Assembly: GCA_031270945.1 (NCBI GenBank)
Contig: JAISWZ010000276.1
Location: forward strand, 1-64,000
Source: Clostridiales bacterium
GTDB lineage: Bacteria; Bacillota; Clostridia; Lachnospirales; WQUN01
Direction of reading: 5' to 3'
Length of the DNA: 64,000 nucleotides
A program made the translations under genes and the position numbers. This document shows, piece by piece, positions 1 to 8,328 of this stretch (positions are counted from its first letter, which is position 1; every line of letters begins with the position of its first letter). Below the pieces are notes generated by a model, which was not told the origin of the DNA, did not search any database, and saw only the letters and a program-made list of their open reading frames with translations.

Positions 1-515
1 AGTTGCGGGATAAAGCCGTGAAGATCGCCAATGCCGTGAACAAACCGGGATGGGCGAACGATGGAAACCCGGACGCCGCAATCCGCGAAGGGAAGCGCTG
101 CCGCTTCCGACTTGCGCGGGAAATCTTTGTCCGAATCAACTTCCTCAGTTGCCACCTGGCCAATGACTCCAAGTGGCACGCCAGAGGTTACAACAAAGGG
201 ATTGTTGGTTGCCTGAATAGCCAAGCCTTCCCCTAAAGCCTGAATCGCCCGGATGTCTTTTTCGGCCGCCTCGCCGAAGTTGGCGAAGTCATGGGCGAAC
301 GCCATGTGGATAACCGATTCAGCTGACTTTGCCATGTCTTTGAGTCCATCAACGTCTTCCAGCGAGCCCTCGCAAGGCGTCGCGCCAAAGCTCTTCAAGC
401 GCTCCGCAGACGCGTTTGTGCGGGCAAGCCCAATAACCTCGTGCCCCGCTGAGATAAGGTCTTTCACAACAGCGGATCCTATAAACCCTGTGCCGCCTGT
501 GACCAGCACACGCAT
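1..515 (-). CDS. NAD-dependent epimerase/dehydratase (extended SDR), 3' end cut by window edge
   Basis: The protein starts MRVLVTGGTGFIGSAVVKDL, the Rossmann GxxGxxG dinucleotide-binding loop of extended short-chain dehydrogenases. About 171 residues are visible, including an IHMAF segment after the second strand, before the gene leaves the window; the YxxxK catalytic pair is not seen and probably lies in a divergent or missing part. The ATG at 515 is preceded by TAAGGAGG at good spacing. It lies 78 bases behind the MarR gene on the same strand, so the two probably form one unit in which the regulator controls a redox or detoxification enzyme. The substrate cannot be inferred. Confidence 0.85.
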   Translation of the reverse strand, partial: MRVLVTGGTGFIGSAVVKDLISAGHEVIGLARTNASAERLKSFGATPCEGSLEDVDGLKDMAKSAESVIHMAFAHDFANFGEAAEKDIRAIQALGEGLAIQATNNPFVVTSGVPLGVIGQVATEEVDSDKDFPRKSEAAALPFADCGVRVSIVRPSRFVHGIGDLHGFIPQ

Positions 516-593
516 GGCTATTCCTCCTTATGGCATTACGTCAAATCTCAAAAGGCGATTGCAGCGCCCCAAGCTCCAGCCCCAAGCCCCATT

Positions 594-1067
594 TCAAACT
601 TGGCCTATCCCCTTATATTTGCCCAACTGCTCGTCAAGCCCCAAACTAAGCTTCGAAAGCAGCTGGCAAAGCTGTTCCTTTTCTTCCTCGGTCAAGCAGC
701 AAGCCCATTTCTCCAGGGCAACAACGCTCATTTCCTTGTATTGCCGCCCAATCTCTCTCCCGGCATCAGTCAGCCATACAGCAAAGGTTCGCTTGTCCTC
801 AAGGCTTTGGCGGCGCTCAACGAGCTTCTCCTGCTCAAGCTTTGACACCAGTTGCCCAAACGAGGAAGACGTGATCGAAAGCCTTCTTGTTAGCTCTTTT
901 TGAGTCAGCCCGTCTTCCTCAAGCAGGATCTTAAGGATTATGCCTTGCTGAATGCTTATCCCGATCCCGCTGAACTTATCATCAGGCTTTTTCGCGCGGC
1001 CAAGCTGAAGGCACTTTTCATGGCAATGGTGGATCAATACATAGATCCTTTCGGCTAAGCCTTTCAA
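594..1067 (-). CDS. MarR family transcriptional regulator
   Basis: A 157-residue protein of typical MarR length with the central winged helix-turn-helix: a helix with LTQKELTRRLSITSSSFGQL, then VSKLEQEKLVERRQSLEDKR, the recognition helix and wing with the conserved DKR, followed by a C-terminal dimerisation helix. MarR proteins bind palindromic operators as dimers and release DNA on binding a small ligand. The start is TTG at 1067, chosen because AAGGAGG lies just upstream. Two strong palindromes immediately upstream are the likely operators, so it is probably autoregulated together with the downstream SDR gene. Confidence 0.9.
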   Translation of the reverse strand: MKGLAERIYVLIHHCHEKCLQLGRAKKPDDKFSGIGISIQQGIILKILLEEDGLTQKELTRRLSITSSSFGQLVSKLEQEKLVERRQSLEDKRTFAVWLTDAGREIGRQYKEMSVVALEKWACCLTEEEKEQLCQLLSKLSLGLDEQLGKYKGIGQV

Positions 1068-1085
1068 GCGATTGCCTCCTTAAAA

Positions 1086-1146
1086 ATATCAAGGCGCCTT
1101 GATATATTGTAAAGGGTTAAAGAAAAAGTGTCAAGGTGCCTTGATA
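1086..1146. promoter_or_regulatory. Two CAAGG-CCTTG palindromes, probable MarR operators
   Basis: ATATCAAGGCGCCTTGATAT (1086-1105) is a perfect 20-bp palindrome. TCAAGGTGCCTTGATA (1131-1146) repeats the same half-sites 42 bases on. Paired dyads in the promoter region of a marR gene are characteristic of autoregulation. That they bind this MarR protein is inferred from position and symmetry. Confidence 0.7.
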
Positions 1147-1274
1147 TTTTTTTGATATAGAGTGGCGAGCGCTCAAGCCTAGAATCTCTGCCTGACTTTG
1201 AAAGCGGGACGGACTCTCCTCTCGCTAGCAAGACAAGCGCCCCTCAAGCCAAGCAGACGCTGAGGGGCTAGTTA

Positions 1275-1374
1275 GAGCATATCCCAAAATTCCTAAAGTG
1301 GCGCAGTGAAAGTCAAAGCACTGCTTCTACGCGTGACTTTCACAAGCCATAAAATTAAATTTTGGGATATGCTC
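1275..1374. mobile_element. MITE-like palindromic repeat, copy 1
   Basis: The ends are perfect inverted repeats, TTAGAGCATATCCCAAAATT on the left and its complement on the right, with TA at both outer edges (1273-1274 and 1375-1376). The interior holds a second inverted repeat around GTGAAAGTC/GACTTTCAC. The ends match those of the other copies in this window. No transposase is encoded, and the 100-bp length and TA flanks suggest mobilisation in trans by a Tc1/mariner or IS630-type enzyme (inference). Confidence 0.8.
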
Positions 1375-1657
1375 TAAACCCCAAAGTTTGAAGAATAACA
1401 CGGAATTTAGTTATTTACTGTATTATTTCGCTTATAAAGTGATTTTAAGCCAGAACATTTGACGAAATTTCTCAATTAGTTTAAATATAAAAGCTTCCGG
1501 AATAGGCCAAAAACGTGGAAAACTTCAAAAAAACATACTATGAACTATTGCAAAGCATAGAATAAATGCTTATAATATATGTAGCGAGATTCTCTCAAAC
1601 AGAGCTTATTAATAGAGCGCCCAAAGGGCTAAGCGTCTTGCGCCAGCCCGTAACCTG

Positions 1658-1700
1658 CTTGTTTTTTCGCAAGCGCCAAAGGCGCTTGCGAAAAAACAAG
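1658..1700. repeat. Perfect 20-bp inverted repeat (hairpin)
   Basis: CTTGTTTTTTCGCAAGCGCC, an AAA loop, then the exact complement. There is no T-run after the stem and no gene close by on either side, so it is not an ordinary terminator. Confidence 0.6.
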
Positions 1701-2263
1701 GCTAGCGAAATGTTTAAACTCAACCCTCCAGACGCAAGTCTTTCATCTCAAGGCGAAAGCCCGGCTGCCCTCTCCTAGACAATTCTTCATTAGCGCACAC
1801 TGACGTGACTCCGTCAGCATATGAGCATGAATATGCCCAAAGTTAGCCTAAACAAACCATTCCTGAACATTTCTTAATATACCTGTTATTGCCAAGCATG
1901 AAATTCACCCGTTATGATAGCGCTGATTCCGCCCCTGAACCCTTAGTTCCGTGAAATCAAGGATTTTGCTAAAGGCCAAGATCTAGGCCATGCGCAACCA
2001 GTTGCGCGAGATCCATTGCCGCCATTATTGGTTTTATGGCTTACGACCCTAAATTCGGGTTCAAACAGATAGGCTAGCGGGCGTTCGCATTTGGATCTTT
2101 AAGCCCGTCTTGCCGCTCTCAAAAACAAAAGAAGGATTTTGCCCCTTTTATTATAAAAAGGCGCTGGCGCTGAAATTTCCAGCATCTCTGCCAAAACGCC
2201 AAGAAAAGCAACACAATATCGGGCAGTTCGCAATACAATATAGACAGGCAGGGGGAATTGCAA

Positions 2264-2593
2264 GTGGAAAGCAGCAACCAGCAAGGCGCCAAGACGCGTT
2301 GGAGGGCTATGCTGATAGTGGTCACTTGGGCGGGGGGCTGGAGAGGCGAGCACCTCAAATGGATGGGCTTCACTGAGGAAGCCGAGGCTTTCAGGGAGCG
2401 GAACAAATGGGGCATCAAGGATGCAGTGCGCCCCGGCAGGTGGTTCAAGATAGTGAAGTTCTGGATCGTGAACTACCTGGAGCCGTTTAAGATCGCTGTT
2501 GGCAAGTACCGCGTGGATGCCAATGGCAACCCCATTCGCTGGATACCGCTGCCTGTCAAGAAGAAGGCGGCAAAGCAGACAGTCGAGAGCTAG
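2264..2593 (+). CDS. Small conserved-looking hypothetical protein
   Basis: I do not recognise the family. The 109-residue frame has the GC-rich third positions seen in the surrounding real genes, which argues that it is coding. It is basic and aromatic-rich, with tryptophans spaced through the centre (TWAGGW, KWMGF, GRWFKIVKFW) and a lysine-rich tail. No signal peptide or clear membrane segment is seen. A GTG at 2264 with AGGGGG eight bases upstream is the best start; the TTG at 2258 is too close to that site. It stands alone, followed by a hairpin (AAAGGCT/AGCCTTT near 2639-2660) and repeat sequence. Confidence 0.6.
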   Translation: MESSNQQGAKTRWRAMLIVVTWAGGWRGEHLKWMGFTEEAEAFRERNKWGIKDAVRPGRWFKIVKFWIVNYLEPFKIAVGKYRVDANGNPIRWIPLPVKKKAAKQTVES

Positions 2594-3124
2594 ACGCAAA
2601 AAGCCTGGCTAGGCTTGACTTTGCGCCTTAATAAACAAAAAAGGCTTGTTTCAGCCTTTAATCATGTCTTATGCACTGCTGACGAATGCTTGCAAAAGTG
2701 GCAACTATAGTTGGATAGCCGCCATTTTCATATTGCGAGGGCGCTTGGCATATCCCAAAACTCATCCCAGTGGCGAGGCAAAAGGCATGCGACTTCCCTA
2801 ACGCGTGCTGAACTCGCGCCGTAAAATCTATGCGGGATGTAGGCATATCCCAAAATTCCGTAATGGCACCGGAAAATCCTGGCAAATGCTTCAATGCCGG
2901 ATTTTTCCGGTGCCTCGGATATAATTTTGGGATATGCCCTAGGCGCTAAAAAAAGCGGGACTGAAAAGTCCCGCTTTTGCGCGTCTTTTTTTTCTGGGAA
3001 AACTTCAGCCTCTCTCAATCCTGGCGCCAGCCGGCCGCAGGCGCACGGACAAAAAGAAAAAATAAATAATAATAAAATAAATAATAATAAATTAAATATA
3101 AAATAAACAAACAGCAAAAATCAG
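2594..3124. other. Intergenic region with MITE copy 2 and a degenerate half copy
   Basis: Besides the repeat at 2842-2939, a TIR-like GGCATATCCCAAAA near 2747 marks a decayed half element abutting it. 2950-2985 has an inverted repeat (AAAGCGGGACT/AGTCCCGCTTTT) ending in GCGCGTCTTTTTTTT, a plausible terminator on the plus strand. 3055-3115 is an AAATAAT-type low-complexity tract. Confidence 0.5.
2842..2939. mobile_element. MITE-like palindromic repeat, copy 2
   Basis: GGCATATCCCAAAATTCCG at the left pairs with the right end ATAATTTTGGGATATGCC, with TA at both flanks (2840-2841 and 2940-2941). The interior has the CACCGGAAAA/TTTTTCCGGTG stem shared by the kdsB copy and the 7.8-kb copy. Confidence 0.8.
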
Positions 3125-4195
3125 CTATCTATAGCTCTCTCCGTTTGCAAAGGCGCCTGATCCGTATATGATGCTGGCGTAGTCAGGAGAGAAGTAGCTG
3201 GGAGAGAAGGTCTTGCCGTCTCTGTCGTAAACAGCGAAAAACAGGTGCTTCGGCACTTTGTCATCATTGCTGGAGTTGGTGTTTGAAACGGTTCCGATAA
3301 TCGCCCCTTTGCCGACAGTTTGGCCTACCTTTAGGCCAGGGGACAGGTTCATTCTTGCGTAAATCGAGTACCAAACAGGGGATCCGAAGGTGGTGTACAG
3401 GTTGTCGCTAACGCCTGGCACTTCCACAGCTGACGCCGTATTGTGCTTTATCTCCACTAGCCCCTCTTCAGGGATTATGTGGGTTATGACTCCATAGTCA
3501 ATCGCGAAGACATTGCGGCCTTCGTCCAAGTTGTAGGTTGGAACATTCAGGTTCAGGCTCAAGGCGTAGTTGAAGTCAGATATCCTTCCGGCCAGCGCAA
3601 TGCGGTCTTGGCCAGGCGTGTTGCTCCAGATCTCGCCAGGCCCATGTTCTACTGGCATAATAGGGGTCTCAGCAAGAGTTACCGTGTCAGAGTCATCGTC
3701 GCTGTGCAAGCCCACAGCGAACCCTAGCGCTTGCCCCGCGTAGCGGATGGATATGTACACTTTCCCGCCTGACTTGAACGGCGCAACATCCATTTCCACT
3801 TCATTTCCGTTTGACTTGCAGACCTTTGAGCCTACAGTGAACTCAATCTCCTTGTCGCGAAAGGTAACCTTGGCGGTTTGGTCCCATTCGTTCCAGCTTA
3901 CGCTAGCGCCCAAAAGCTCAAGGCTTTCTCTCAAGGGAAACATGTACCTGCCATTCACGACACGCGCTTGGGAGCTAGGGAACCTTGCTCCGTTAATCTC
4001 AAGCGCGATAGGTTTGTCTTTCTCAACACTTACAATAGTTTGCTGGGAAGACAGAAGCAAGGGGTCATGCGATGTAAAAATGGTGGGCAGCGCCGTGGCC
4101 TTGGGCGGAGGCTGGGTCGCGGAGTCGTTGCAAACGGTGTTTGGCGCGGACACCAACGCCATGGCGATAGCCGCCAATGTTATATAGCTTCGCAT
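3125..4195 (-). CDS. Secreted copper-amine-oxidase-N domain protein with degenerate M23-like domain
   Basis: The start MRSYITLAAIAMALVSAPN is a signal peptide, and GAAAGGAGAG precedes the ATG at 4195. Residues of about 50-150 resemble the copper amine oxidase N-terminal (stalk) domain common in Clostridia (INGARF, NGRYMFPLRESLELLGASVSWNEWDQTAKV). The last third resembles the LytM/M23 peptidase beta-fold (YSIYARMN..GLKVGQTVGKGAIIGTVSNT..HLFFAVYD), but the HxxxD and HxH zinc ligands are not evident, so it is probably a non-catalytic wall-binding module. The protein is exported and likely acts at the cell surface. Two short direct repeats of CTATGCCGACTGGC lie upstream. Confidence 0.75.
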   Translation of the reverse strand: MRSYITLAAIAMALVSAPNTVCNDSATQPPPKATALPTIFTSHDPLLLSSQQTIVSVEKDKPIALEINGARFPSSQARVVNGRYMFPLRESLELLGASVSWNEWDQTAKVTFRDKEIEFTVGSKVCKSNGNEVEMDVAPFKSGGKVYISIRYAGQALGFAVGLHSDDDSDTVTLAETPIMPVEHGPGEIWSNTPGQDRIALAGRISDFNYALSLNLNVPTYNLDEGRNVFAIDYGVITHIIPEEGLVEIKHNTASAVEVPGVSDNLYTTFGSPVWYSIYARMNLSPGLKVGQTVGKGAIIGTVSNTNSSNDDKVPKHLFFAVYDRDGKTFSPSYFSPDYASIIYGSGAFANGESYR

Positions 4196-5132
4196 TTCGC
4201 TCTCCTTTCTATGCCGACTGGCGTCGCCAGCAGCATAAAGGCACATCTCTATGCCGACTGGCATCGCACCTGTCAGCATAAAAGCACATCACGTGCTCAA
4301 GCCTGTGGCAGAGGCATTGCATTTGCGTATTCAGCGCTTTGCACAAATCCTTGTTATTATATGATACTATAGATGACGAATATATGCAACAGAAAAATTG
4401 CATTGCCTGGCCCTTATTGTCGAAAGCCGGAAGCAGCTTGAAACTTGAACAAAACGATCTCAAAAAGTGAGGCTGGTTGCAGAAAAATGTTCGGACGGCA
4501 AAAAAAACTGATAAAAAAAAGTAGCGCTCGCCACTAATTAGAATACGCCTTTTTAGCTACCTAGTCAACAGTCAAATTCAAATATTAACCCGATTCTAAT
4601 CATGCGCTCACGAGCGAAAACATTTATCTTATCTATTTATCGGTATCACTAGCGGGAAACGTTAGGTTTAAAAACAAGTTTATTTCATTTCGCTCATTGG
4701 ACATGCCATGGGCATGGCGTTTTCGCCAATAACAATTACTGCCAGCGAAAATGTAAAAAAATAAGCAAAAAAGGGCGGCAAATATGCCGCCCTTTTTTGG
4801 ATATGCTTTTGACTTGCCAGGCTCTTAGCCTAAGCTCGGTGCTCGCGCGATGTTTTCGCTCGAGATATTAAATCCAGGCGATGATTTTTAGGCCTTCCCT
4901 CCTGGAAACGAGAAAGCGCTTGCTTTTCAAGGCATGAAGCCTTGATGAAAAAGCGGGGACTCACTTCGGCCCGCAAGAATTCTCTTATTCATAGGCGTGA
5001 GTCACGGTCAGGGTTTGTCGCGATCCTTGTTCCAGGGTGTGTGCGTGGAGGCGCTTGGCGCGTATTCCCGATTGAATCCGTTGCAGAAAAGCCCGGAAAC
5101 GCGGGCTTTGGCCAAAGCTTTGGGATACGCGC
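4196..5132. other. Intergenic region with bidirectional terminator hairpin
   Basis: AAGGGCGGCA/TGCCGCCCTT (4771-4794) is flanked by A-runs and T-runs, so it could end transcripts from both sides. Direct repeats of CTATGCCGACTGGC occur near 4209 and 4250. No frame here has a good ribosome binding site. Confidence 0.5.
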
Positions 5133-5309
5133 TCAGCATAGCTTTATCTTCACAGTTTTCTCGACCCTGATCACTTTCTTGTCCTGGATTACAAGAGTCA
5201 CTGTGCCATAATCCACGTCTTGCAGGTACTCCAGGATGCGCGCCAGGTTTTGCGCGGAGATGATGCCTTTCGCGATAACTTTTTCGGTGTCCAAGACCGG
5301 CTGGGGCAT
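5133..5309 (-). CDS. yezD: YezD family small protein (DUF2292)
   Basis: The 58-residue protein matches the DUF2292/YezD pattern: a helix (LARILEYLQD) followed by YGTVTLVIQDKKVIRVEKTVKI. YezD-like proteins are commonly found beside sulfate, sulfonate and cysteine genes in Bacillota and belong to sulfur-starvation regulons; their biochemical role is not established. The ATG at 5309 has GAGGTG six bases upstream; an in-frame ATG at 5321 is also possible. It is the last gene on the strand of the nitrogenase-like cluster, and its presence supports a sulfur theme for the region. Confidence 0.75.
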   Translation of the reverse strand: MPQPVLDTEKVIAKGIISAQNLARILEYLQDVDYGTVTLVIQDKKVIRVEKTVKIKLC

Positions 5310-5517
5310 GTCGCACCTCATTTCATATTAAGCCTATACTTATTATATATTATAGGGTCTGGTTAGTCAACACAAATCTTTTTTAAGTTTTTTGTTACGA
5401 CTTGTCAAGAGGCATAGGCCGTGCCTCTATAACAAGCCGCGCGTTGAATTAATAAACAAGAATCGCTTGGCTTAGCGCCAAGCGATCATTTATTATTTCT
5501 CAACCCAGAATCACTTC

Positions 5518-6174
5518 TCAAGCCAGAAGCCGCCCCTTCTCCATCGTAAGATGGATGCTGCAGTGCTTCAGGCAGTTCATGTCATGTGTCGCAAGCAAAA
5601 CCGAAACCCCGGCGTCTATCGCCTTGGCGAAGAGCGCCATTACCGCTTCCGCGTTGGCGGGGTCTAGATCTGACGTGGGCTCGTCGGCTACCAGAAGCTT
5701 GGGCTGGTTCATCAGCCCCCTGGCTATGGCTGCCCGCCTTAGCTCTCCGCCGGAAAGTTCCTTTGGACGCCGGTTCGAGAAGCCGTCAAGGCCCATCAGA
5801 GCCAGGAGTTCTGTGGCGCGGTCTTTGGGATCCCCCTTTTTCTTTGCCAGGTAAAAGGGCAGGCAAACGTTCTCAAGAACGGTCAGGCTTGCAAGCATGC
5901 TTCGCCCCTGAGGGACGCATCCTATGTTTTCGCATCGGAACCGGGACAGGGCAGCGTCGTCCAGAGTTGCCAGGCTTGCGCCGTCAAAGAAGACTTCTCC
6001 GGAAGAGGGAGGCAAAAGCCCGGAGATTATGTTTAGGAGCGTAGACTTCCCGCTTCCGGACGGGCCTGTAAGGCAGGCGTTGAAGGTGCCCATGACGTTA
6101 AAGCTTGTGGACTCAAGCGCGCTTATCCCGGCCTTGTAGCTTTTTGAGACGTTTTTTACTTCAAGCAGCATCAT
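5518..6174 (-). CDS. ABC transporter ATP-binding protein, MacB/LolD type
   Basis: The 218-residue nucleotide-binding domain has Walker A GPSGSGKSTLL, Q-loop region GCVPQGRSM, signature LSGGELRRAAIARGL, Walker B LLVADEPTSDLD and the H-loop LATHD. It is in the class that pairs with FtsX-like permeases rather than importers. It overlaps the preceding permease gene by four bases (ATGA type), so the two are co-translated. Together with the permease it should form a mechanotransmission-type exporter or lipoprotein-handling complex. The cargo is unknown. Confidence 0.9.
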   Translation of the reverse strand: MMLLEVKNVSKSYKAGISALESTSFNVMGTFNACLTGPSGSGKSTLLNIISGLLPPSSGEVFFDGASLATLDDAALSRFRCENIGCVPQGRSMLASLTVLENVCLPFYLAKKKGDPKDRATELLALMGLDGFSNRRPKELSGGELRRAAIARGLMNQPKLLVADEPTSDLDPANAEAVMALFAKAIDAGVSVLLATHDMNCLKHCSIHLTMEKGRLLA

Positions 6175-7373
6175 TCGCCCTCCCTCATAATGGCGTCTGT
6201 AGCCATTTTGCCTATGCGGGCGGCAGTAAAAAGGGAAGCCGCAGGGCCAGCGAGAAATGACGCGATTATGGCGCTTCCCAGAAGCCAGGCGATTGTCCCT
6301 GCGCTGGTGGGGGCCAGGTACGGCATGTCTATGGACAAGCCTATCAGCGCATTAAGTGAGAAGTAAAAAAGGCTAAGCAAAGCGGTGCCTGCTATCGAGC
6401 CAATCAGGCTGACAAAGCTGGCCTCAACCAGAACAAGGGCGGAAAGCTTTTTTCTGCTGGCCCCAAGCGCCCGGTATATGCCAAACTCCCGCTTTCTTTC
6501 TCCAAGTATGGCGGAGAACAAGATCGCAAGCACTCCTATAGAAGCGACCCAGAGAAACATTGTTATAACCCTTATGACCGCCAGGAGAGAGTCCATCTTT
6601 GAAGCGATGTTTCCAAGCATGGCCTGGGTTAGCACCACGCCTACATCCTCTTCCCTGAAGCCGTAGCGGATCCGCCTCGAAAAGTCGTTTATGTCCACGG
6701 CAGGAGAGACGTTGACGGCAATCGTCGAGATGGCATCTTCCGGTATGTACGCGCCTACCAGACCAGCGTAGTCATCCAGCGCCTCTCTCGCCTGATCCAT
6801 GTTGAGAAATACAGTTGTGTCAAAGCCTATGCCTGTTTTCTCAAGCTTTCCCGCAACCAGGTAATAGGAGCCAAAAAACTCAAGGGTTTCGCCCTTTCTC
6901 CCGTCTATGTCAGCCCCTACGATGACCTCGCCTTTGGCGGGCCCTCCAGGCACTGACTGGGAAAGCCAGGGCGCTACAACAAAGTCAGTTGAAGGATCAT
7001 ACCCTATCATCTGAACCGGGAAAGCGCAATGCTCAGAATCCAGGGTCGCAATGAACAGCTGGGGCGAAGCTTGCTCTATTCCGTAGGAATCCAGAAGCCT
7101 GTCAGCCAGCTCCCCCTCGAAGAAGAACGCGCTGGGTTCTCCCCGCAAAAGAGCGCCTTGGGCTTTTGACTCATATCCTCCAGGAACTATTAGAGCGTCA
7201 GCCCCAAGCCTGTCAGACATGCTCTTGGTCCCGTTTTTCAAGCATTCAGCCAATAGCGACCCTCCAGCCAGCGCGAAGGAGAGAAGAGCTGAAACCGCAG
7301 CCAGGCAGAGGCTTCTGCCCGGCCTGCGGATGATGTTTTTGATCGAAAGCCTAAAGGCTGTCAGCGGCTTCAT
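6171..7373 (-). CDS. ABC transporter permease, FtsX/MacB type
   Basis: About 400 residues with the MacB/FtsX plan: one N-terminal membrane helix (LCLAAVSALLSFALAGGSLL), a large periplasmic-type extracellular domain, then three C-terminal membrane helices (near MFLWVASIGVLAILFSAIL, VEASFVSLIGSIAGTALLSL and AWLLGSAIIASFLAGPA). The conserved cytoplasmic GIYRALGASRKKL coupling segment sits between the first two of these. The ATG at 7373 lies inside the end of the DUF4418 gene, which indicates translational coupling. The set DUF4418-permease-ATPase recurs in anaerobic Bacillota (from memory). Confidence 0.88.
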   Translation of the reverse strand: MKPLTAFRLSIKNIIRRPGRSLCLAAVSALLSFALAGGSLLAECLKNGTKSMSDRLGADALIVPGGYESKAQGALLRGEPSAFFFEGELADRLLDSYGIEQASPQLFIATLDSEHCAFPVQMIGYDPSTDFVVAPWLSQSVPGGPAKGEVIVGADIDGRKGETLEFFGSYYLVAGKLEKTGIGFDTTVFLNMDQAREALDDYAGLVGAYIPEDAISTIAVNVSPAVDINDFSRRIRYGFREEDVGVVLTQAMLGNIASKMDSLLAVIRVITMFLWVASIGVLAILFSAILGERKREFGIYRALGASRKKLSALVLVEASFVSLIGSIAGTALLSLFYFSLNALIGLSIDMPYLAPTSAGTIAWLLGSAIIASFLAGPAASLFTAARIGKMATDAIMREGE

Positions 7374-7782
7374 TCGCTGGCACCACCCGTCCCTTTGCGG
7401 CAAGATAGATGGTGTTTCCTATCGCAAAGACAAAGGTCAAGACGCTTATGATGTTCAAAATGGGAAGTGTCGTGGTTCTGCAAGCCATCATCGGGTTCGA
7501 GTCCATCCCTATCAGGACGTTCGCTATAAGAAAGGCCAAAACCGCGTCAGAAGCTATGGCAAGGCTTAGCCCCGCCCGCGTCTGCTGGCTTGCGATAAAA
7601 ATATAAATAACCCCCAGGGTGGCCAGAACTGAGCCCACCCCTATCAAAGCCTGCCCTGTCCAGAAGCAGTTGCTCACGCTATGGTGAGACGGATCGCATA
7701 TCTTGAACATTGTTTGCGGGCCTATAGCCACAAGGAGGCCAGAGATCGCCGCCAAAGGCCCTGCGATAAGCCTGTTTTTCAT
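7351..7782 (-). CDS. DUF4418 family membrane protein
   Basis: A 143-residue protein with four predicted membrane helices. Conserved family landmarks are visible: NCFWTGQALIGVG after the first loop and MMACRTTTLPILN before the last helix, including the cysteine of MxCR. The ATG at 7782 follows AGGGGTG. It is encoded immediately before and overlapping a MacB-type ABC permease, so it probably works with that transporter. Its function is not known. Confidence 0.75.
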   Translation of the reverse strand: MKNRLIAGPLAAISGLLVAIGPQTMFKICDPSHHSVSNCFWTGQALIGVGSVLATLGVIYIFIASQQTRAGLSLAIASDAVLAFLIANVLIGMDSNPMMACRTTTLPILNIISVLTFVFAIGNTIYLAAKGRVVPANEAADSL

Positions 7783-7804
7783 GTTTTTCACCCCTCTGCG
7801 CTTA

Positions 7805-7903
7805 GTGCATATCCCAAAATTCCGAAATGGCACCGGAAAAATCCTGGCGAATGCTTCAACGCCGGATTTTTCCGGTGCCTCGGATATGATTTTGGGATAT
7901 GCA
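7805..7903. mobile_element. MITE-like palindromic repeat, copy 3
   Basis: GTGCATATCCCAAAATTCCG at the left, ATTTTGGGATATGCA at the right, TA at 7803-7804 and 7904-7905. It sits between the NifX-like gene and the DUF4418 gene, splitting the minus-strand cluster, and is nearly identical to the copy in kdsB. Confidence 0.8.
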
Positions 7904-7968
7904 TAAAGGGTCTGGCAAGTCCGGGCTTGCGCAGAGCCCTGCTAGCGGCTGTGCAAATATTTTTAGAT

Positions 7969-8328
7969 CTAGCTAAACACCCTATGCTTGAAGGCGTGGC
8001 TTATCTTATCCAGCGCCTCAGAGACGCTGCCCCTGCGTTGCAGGGGCACAATGCCTTTGAGGGTAAGAAGTCTTTCTGACTTCGCGCCGATCTGGGCGGC
8101 CAGGATTACCTGGCAGTCAGAAAAGGCGCTGGCTTTCTCATGCGCGGTCGGTTCGCTGTGGCAGCCGCACTCAAGGCCTTCGTTTGAGAAGGATCTGGTT
8201 TCAACAAGCCTTCTTGTGTCGGTTTCCTGGTCTATCTCGTAAATGTAAAAGGAGTTTCCTTGCCCGAAATGGCCGTCAACTTCCACTCCGTCAGAAGTGG
8301 CAACCGCTGTTTTGTATTTCACAGCCAA
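7969..8328 (-). CDS. NifX/NifB-type dinitrogenase cofactor-binding family protein
   Basis: 119 residues matching the NifX/NafY/NifB C-terminal fold: AVATSDGVEVDGHFGQGNSFYIYEI is the conserved first strand-loop, followed by an ECGCHSEPTAHEKA segment and QVILAAQIGAKS. Family members bind or carry iron-sulfur cofactor precursors of nitrogenase-like enzymes. The gene overlaps the end of cysK by ten bases and follows the two nitrogenase-like subunits, so it may carry a cofactor for them. The ECGCHSE cysteines and histidine could ligate metal (inference). Confidence 0.85.
   Translation of the reverse strand: MAVKYKTAVATSDGVEVDGHFGQGNSFYIYEIDQETDTRRLVETRSFSNEGLECGCHSEPTAHEKASAFSDCQVILAAQIGAKSERLLTLKGIVPLQRRGSVSEALDKISHAFKHRVFS

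Larger units (their letters stand above)
1147..2263. other. Intergenic region with one MITE and a 20-bp hairpin; no convincing gene
   Basis: The stretch holds the repeat at 1275-1374 and the hairpin at 1658-1700. The rest is fairly AT-rich and short frames there lack ribosome binding sites and the GC-rich third positions of neighbouring genes. A TACAAT box near 2233-2238 may be the -10 of the gene at 2264. Confidence 0.5.

Noticed and set aside
2099-2599. 166-residue minus-strand frame
   Set aside because: It is opposite the plus-strand frame at 2264, which has the better codon pattern and ribosome binding site.
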